Below are positions 63,503 to 64,000 of a stretch of 64,000 nt of DNA, piece by piece. The notes beneath the pieces are model-generated. The model ran no database searches. It was not told the origin of the DNA and was given only the letters and a program-made list of their open reading frames with translations. A program made the translations under genes and the position numbers. This DNA is from Actinomycetes bacterium (GTDB lineage Bacteria; Actinomycetota; Acidimicrobiia; Acidimicrobiales; Ilumatobacteraceae). Each line of letters begins with the position of its first letter. Position 1 is the stretch's first letter. The stretch lies in NCBI GenBank assembly GCA_029782355.1, contig JAKOUY010000006.1, forward strand, positions 18,998 to 82,997, in the 5' to 3' direction.

Positions 63503-64000
63503 CTACCCCCCGTACCGTTGCCGCCACGCGACCTCACGCGCGACGGCCGCCGGGTCCGTGTTCCCGTTCACGATCACCGTTCCGATCGTCGGACCGGCGG
63601 GCCCACCGTACGCGCCCGCAGCCCCGGCCGCCGTGTTCCCCGCCACGTTCACCGTGACGAGCGGAGGCCGAGCCCCGGGAGGCGGAGCGGGAGCAGCCCC
63701 GAGCATGACCGGCATGTCCATCGTGGCGGCCGCTTCGGCGACGATCTGCTCGGCCGCGGCCACGACCTCCGCCGCGCCCTCAGTCATCCCGAGCGCGACG
63801 CCCGCGGCGAGATCCGCGCCGAGGTCGGCGAACAGCCGGGAGGGCGAGTTCGAGTCGGCCGCGCGCCGTGCGGCCGCCTCGGCGTTCTCGATGATCTGCT
63901 CGGCGGTCCGCTGGATGAATCGGTCCCACATGGCGAGTCCGGCGTTGATCCCCGCCCCGAGTTGTGACCCGACGGCGAGGCCCGCCACGTGCGCCGGGCT
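63503..64000 (-). CDS. Tape measure protein, C-terminal end (partial)
   Basis: About 166 codons reach the right edge in an open frame. IIENAEAAARRAADSNSPSRLFADLGADLAAGVALGMTEGAAEV is the classic SPSRxF...G.g...Gi..Gi tape-measure end. The Gly/Ala/Pro tail follows (PAPPPGARPPLVTVNVAGN). The bulk, including the long helical part that sets tail length, lies beyond the window. Confidence 0.88.
   Translation of the reverse strand, partial: SPAHVAGLAVGSQLGAGINAGLAMWDRFIQRTAEQIIENAEAAARRAADSNSPSRLFADLGADLAAGVALGMTEGAAEVVAAAEQIVAEAAATMDMPVMLGAAPAPPPGARPPLVTVNVAGNTAAGAAGAYGGPAGPTIGTVIVNGNTDPAAVAREVAWRQRYGG

Noticed and set aside
1..64000. CRISPR array, rRNA, insertion sequence or integrase
   Set aside because: No regularly spaced repeats, rRNA-like blocks, transposase or integrase motifs were found on either strand.

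Overview
The window is a 64-kb piece of a tailed actinobacteriophage or prophage-like element. GC content is very high (roughly 70 percent by eye), nearly every gene has G or C in the third codon position, starts are often GTG, and neighbouring genes overlap by ATGA or GTGA. It carries a siphovirus structural set (terminase, portal, tape measure C-terminus, distal tail, baseplate and tail fibre), a phage replication and recombination set, and a lysis set with resuscitation-promoting-factor-like (Rpf-like) domains. These domains point to an actinobacterial host with a thick or mycolate-type wall. No integrase, tRNA cluster or CRISPR array was seen. The major capsid gene is not in the window and probably lies beyond the right edge, upstream of the tape measure gene.

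Layout. 1-2.5 kb: two divergent small-gene operons from a paired promoter. 2.5-11.3 kb (minus): two small DNA-binding proteins, then a surface- or virion-modification island of four glycosyltransferase genes (one a tandem double enzyme), a class I methyltransferase and a BCS1-like AAA+ ATPase. 11.3-20.0 kb (minus): packaging and portal genes, with terS, terL, an SGNH hydrolase, a DUF1360 membrane protein and a 926-residue portal that seems fused to a MuF-like domain. 20-23.2 kb and 23.3-31.2 kb (minus): two operons of small, often cysteine-rich proteins, three HNH or HNH-like proteins, an ASCH protein and a Gp37/Gp68-family protein. 31.3-46.2 kb (minus): DNA metabolism, with four DNA methyltransferases (one interrupted by an intein), replicative helicase, helicase loader, winged-helix initiator, UvrD-like helicase and a Rad52/Erf-like annealing protein. 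46.5-50.1 kb (minus): a DUF932 gene and an accessory operon. 50.3-54.1 kb (plus): a second plus-strand operon with a SprT-like metallopeptidase, an HNH protein, a tRNA-like element, a ParB-methyltransferase fusion and an XRE repressor candidate. 54.3-57.7 kb: lysis genes facing one another across a strong terminator. 57.7-64 kb (minus): tail genes, ending in the truncated tape measure gene.

The most striking feature is a regulon written into the DNA. Seven promoters share a -35 (mostly TTGNNN), a 16-17 bp spacer, a TATNNT-type -10, the 12-bp palindrome TGGACATGTCCA whose first base is the last base of the -10, a CAGCACGG leader and usually a GGAGCCCCCG-type ribosome-binding site. They drive the accessory and early operons, two of them in divergent pairs. 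Two decayed copies lie at 46.15-46.27 kb, and two half-matching operators 21 bp apart precede the operon that encodes the XRE protein. A simple reading is an immunity-type or early-gene repressor acting at many sites. Other notable points are the methyltransferase intein with an atypical C-terminal Gly-Asn, the BCS1-like ATPase inside a phage glycosylation island, and a likely frameshift at the head of the 23.2-kb operon.
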